Below are positions 5,062 through 5,693 of a stretch of DNA of 5,693 bases, one piece after another. The DNA comes from Firmicutes bacterium UBA1047 (lineage in GTDB: Bacteria; Bacillota; Clostridia; Tissierellales; Sedimentibacteraceae). The notes under the pieces were generated by a model that searched no databases, was not told the origin of the DNA, and saw only the letters and a list, made by a program, of their open reading frames with translations. The DNA is taken from positions 25,032-30,724 of the forward strand of contig DCDU01000192.1 in NCBI GenBank assembly GCA_002316585.1. The letters are read 5' to 3'. Each line of letters starts with the position of its first letter. Position 1 is the stretch's first letter. The position numbers and the translations under genes are program-made.

Positions 5062-5550
5062 ATGAATGATATACTTTTTAAAACAGAAGAATTTGTTTTC
5101 AGCTATCGTGTAGCCGGAATCCTGATAAATAACGGCAAGGTGCTATTGCAAAGACCCACAAATGATACGGGATTTGCTTTTCCCGGCGGGCATTCCGCTT
5201 TTGGCGAAACAAATGCTGAAACCTTGATTCGTGAATTTAAAGAGGAAATCGGTGCGGATATTTTGGTGGACGAATTAAAATGGGTAGCAGAAATATTTTT
5301 CCCTTGGGGCAACAAGCCTTGCCATCAAATTTGCAATTATTATGTAGTCAGGATGAACGATGAAACACAAATTCCAAACACAGGAATGTTTATTGGTGCA
5401 GAGCAGCTTGAAGGCAGGAATTTTGATATTGAGTTTCATTGGATACCGCTTGAAGAAATAAAAGGGCTTGAAGTATATCCGACGAATGCGGCGGAGCTGC
5501 TGGGCAAGTGGAATGAAGGTGTACAGCATTTTGTCTACAAAGAAAAGTAA
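5062..5550 (+). CDS. Nudix hydrolase, substrate unknown
   Basis: With ATG 5062 the protein has 162 residues. The Nudix box is complete: G43-x5-E49-x7-R57-E58-x2-E61-E62-x-G64, so the Mg-binding glutamates are intact and it should cleave a nucleoside-diphosphate-linked compound. The N-terminus, FKTEEFVFSYRVAGILINNG, is the common opening of a clostridial/bacillar Nudix group. A strand-rich segment with WIPLEEIKGLEVYP near the C-terminus is the usual 'W-(V/I)-x-L-x-E-(L/I)' element. An in-frame ATG at 5023 inside the upstream gene would add 13 residues, but it has no ribosome binding site and its product, MKLISYELDGENL, does not resemble the family. ATG 5062 has only a weak GGATGG (5046-5051), so translation may depend on coupling to the split-barrel gene ending at 5042. 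RdgB-like and Nudix neighbours could both clean nucleotide pools, but no shared substrate is shown. Confidence 0.88.
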   Translation: MNDILFKTEEFVFSYRVAGILINNGKVLLQRPTNDTGFAFPGGHSAFGETNAETLIREFKEEIGADILVDELKWVAEIFFPWGNKPCHQICNYYVVRMNDETQIPNTGMFIGAEQLEGRNFDIEFHWIPLEEIKGLEVYPTNAAELLGKWNEGVQHFVYKEK

Positions 5551-5586
5551 TTTGAGGCATAAATATTTTTTGCATAGGAGAAATAT

Positions 5587-5693
5587 ATGGAATATGTAAA
5601 GGAATCATTAATAGGAAAATGTGGTTTCTATTGCGATAGCTGCCCTACATATTTACAAGATAAGTGCAGTGGTTGTACAAAAGGACAACAAGC
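5587..5693 (+). CDS. DUF3795-type cysteine-rich protein (partial, 3' end outside window)
   Basis: The first 35 codons are present and the frame is still open at the right edge. The N-terminus contains GKCGFYCDSCPTYL and then CSGCTKG, giving cysteines C12, C16, C19, C27 and C30. The C-G-x-x-C-x-x-C-P start followed by C-x-G-C is the pattern of DUF3795 proteins, which are small and may bind zinc or an iron-sulfur cluster; their function is not established. AGGAG at 5576-5580 with a 6-nt spacer supports the ATG. The 36-nt gap after the Nudix gene has no clear terminator, so read-through transcription is possible. The gene is too short within the window for most ORF cutoffs. Confidence 0.75.
   Translation, partial: MEYVKESLIGKCGFYCDSCPTYLQDKCSGCTKGQQ

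Noticed and set aside
5551..5586. Terminator between the Nudix and DUF3795-type genes (ATTTTTT run)
   Set aside because: The T-run has no convincing stem before it; flanking GCAT copies do not form a stable hairpin.

Overview
The window looks like a piece of a Clostridia (Firmicutes/Bacillota) chromosome, probably from a gut-type Ruminococcaceae or Lachnospiraceae relative. The evidence is the AT-rich background, strong AGGAGG-type ribosome binding sites ahead of almost every gene, short intergenic gaps, and protein families typical of that class. The genus cannot be fixed from the sequence alone. Every gene I can support lies on the + strand. No rRNA, tRNA, CRISPR array, transposase, integrase or phage gene is visible.

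Layout, left to right. (1) Bases 1-97 hold the last 31 codons of a gene that begins outside the window; its tail resembles the C-terminus of small P-loop kinases. (2) Bases 166-1541 hold a closely spaced pair: a single-domain squalene-cyclase/prenyltransferase-like alpha-toroid protein without a visible DxDD catalytic motif, and a lone ParB/sulfiredoxin-like domain protein. (3) Bases 1643-3052 hold an aminoglycoside-phosphotransferase-fold kinase and, 15 nt later, a GNAT acetyltransferase. The kinase gene is clearly richer in G+C than its neighbours. (4) Bases 3245-4517 hold a HemG-like flavodoxin-domain protein and a divergent RdgB/HAM1-type nucleotide pyrophosphatase. (5) Bases 4617-5550 hold a pyridoxamine-phosphate-oxidase-like split-barrel protein and a Nudix hydrolase, probably co-transcribed. 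(6) Bases 5587-5693 hold the cysteine-rich start of a DUF3795-type protein that runs off the right edge.

The genes do not form one recognisable pathway. They are small, mostly single-domain enzymes (kinase, acetyltransferase, flavoprotein, NTP pyrophosphatase, Nudix hydrolase), each with its own ribosome binding site, and at least one differs in base composition. That suggests an accessory region built up gene by gene, functionally similar to an integron cassette array but without recognisable attC sites or an integrase in view. The best structural hint of such assembly is a 15-bp imperfect direct repeat (13 of 15 identical) at the two ends of the acetyltransferase gene, with a weaker third copy at the end of the Nudix gene. 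I see no convincing new multi-gene system. The most interesting items are the toroid/ParB-like pair, the compositionally distinct phosphotransferase and the repeat-flanked acetyltransferase.
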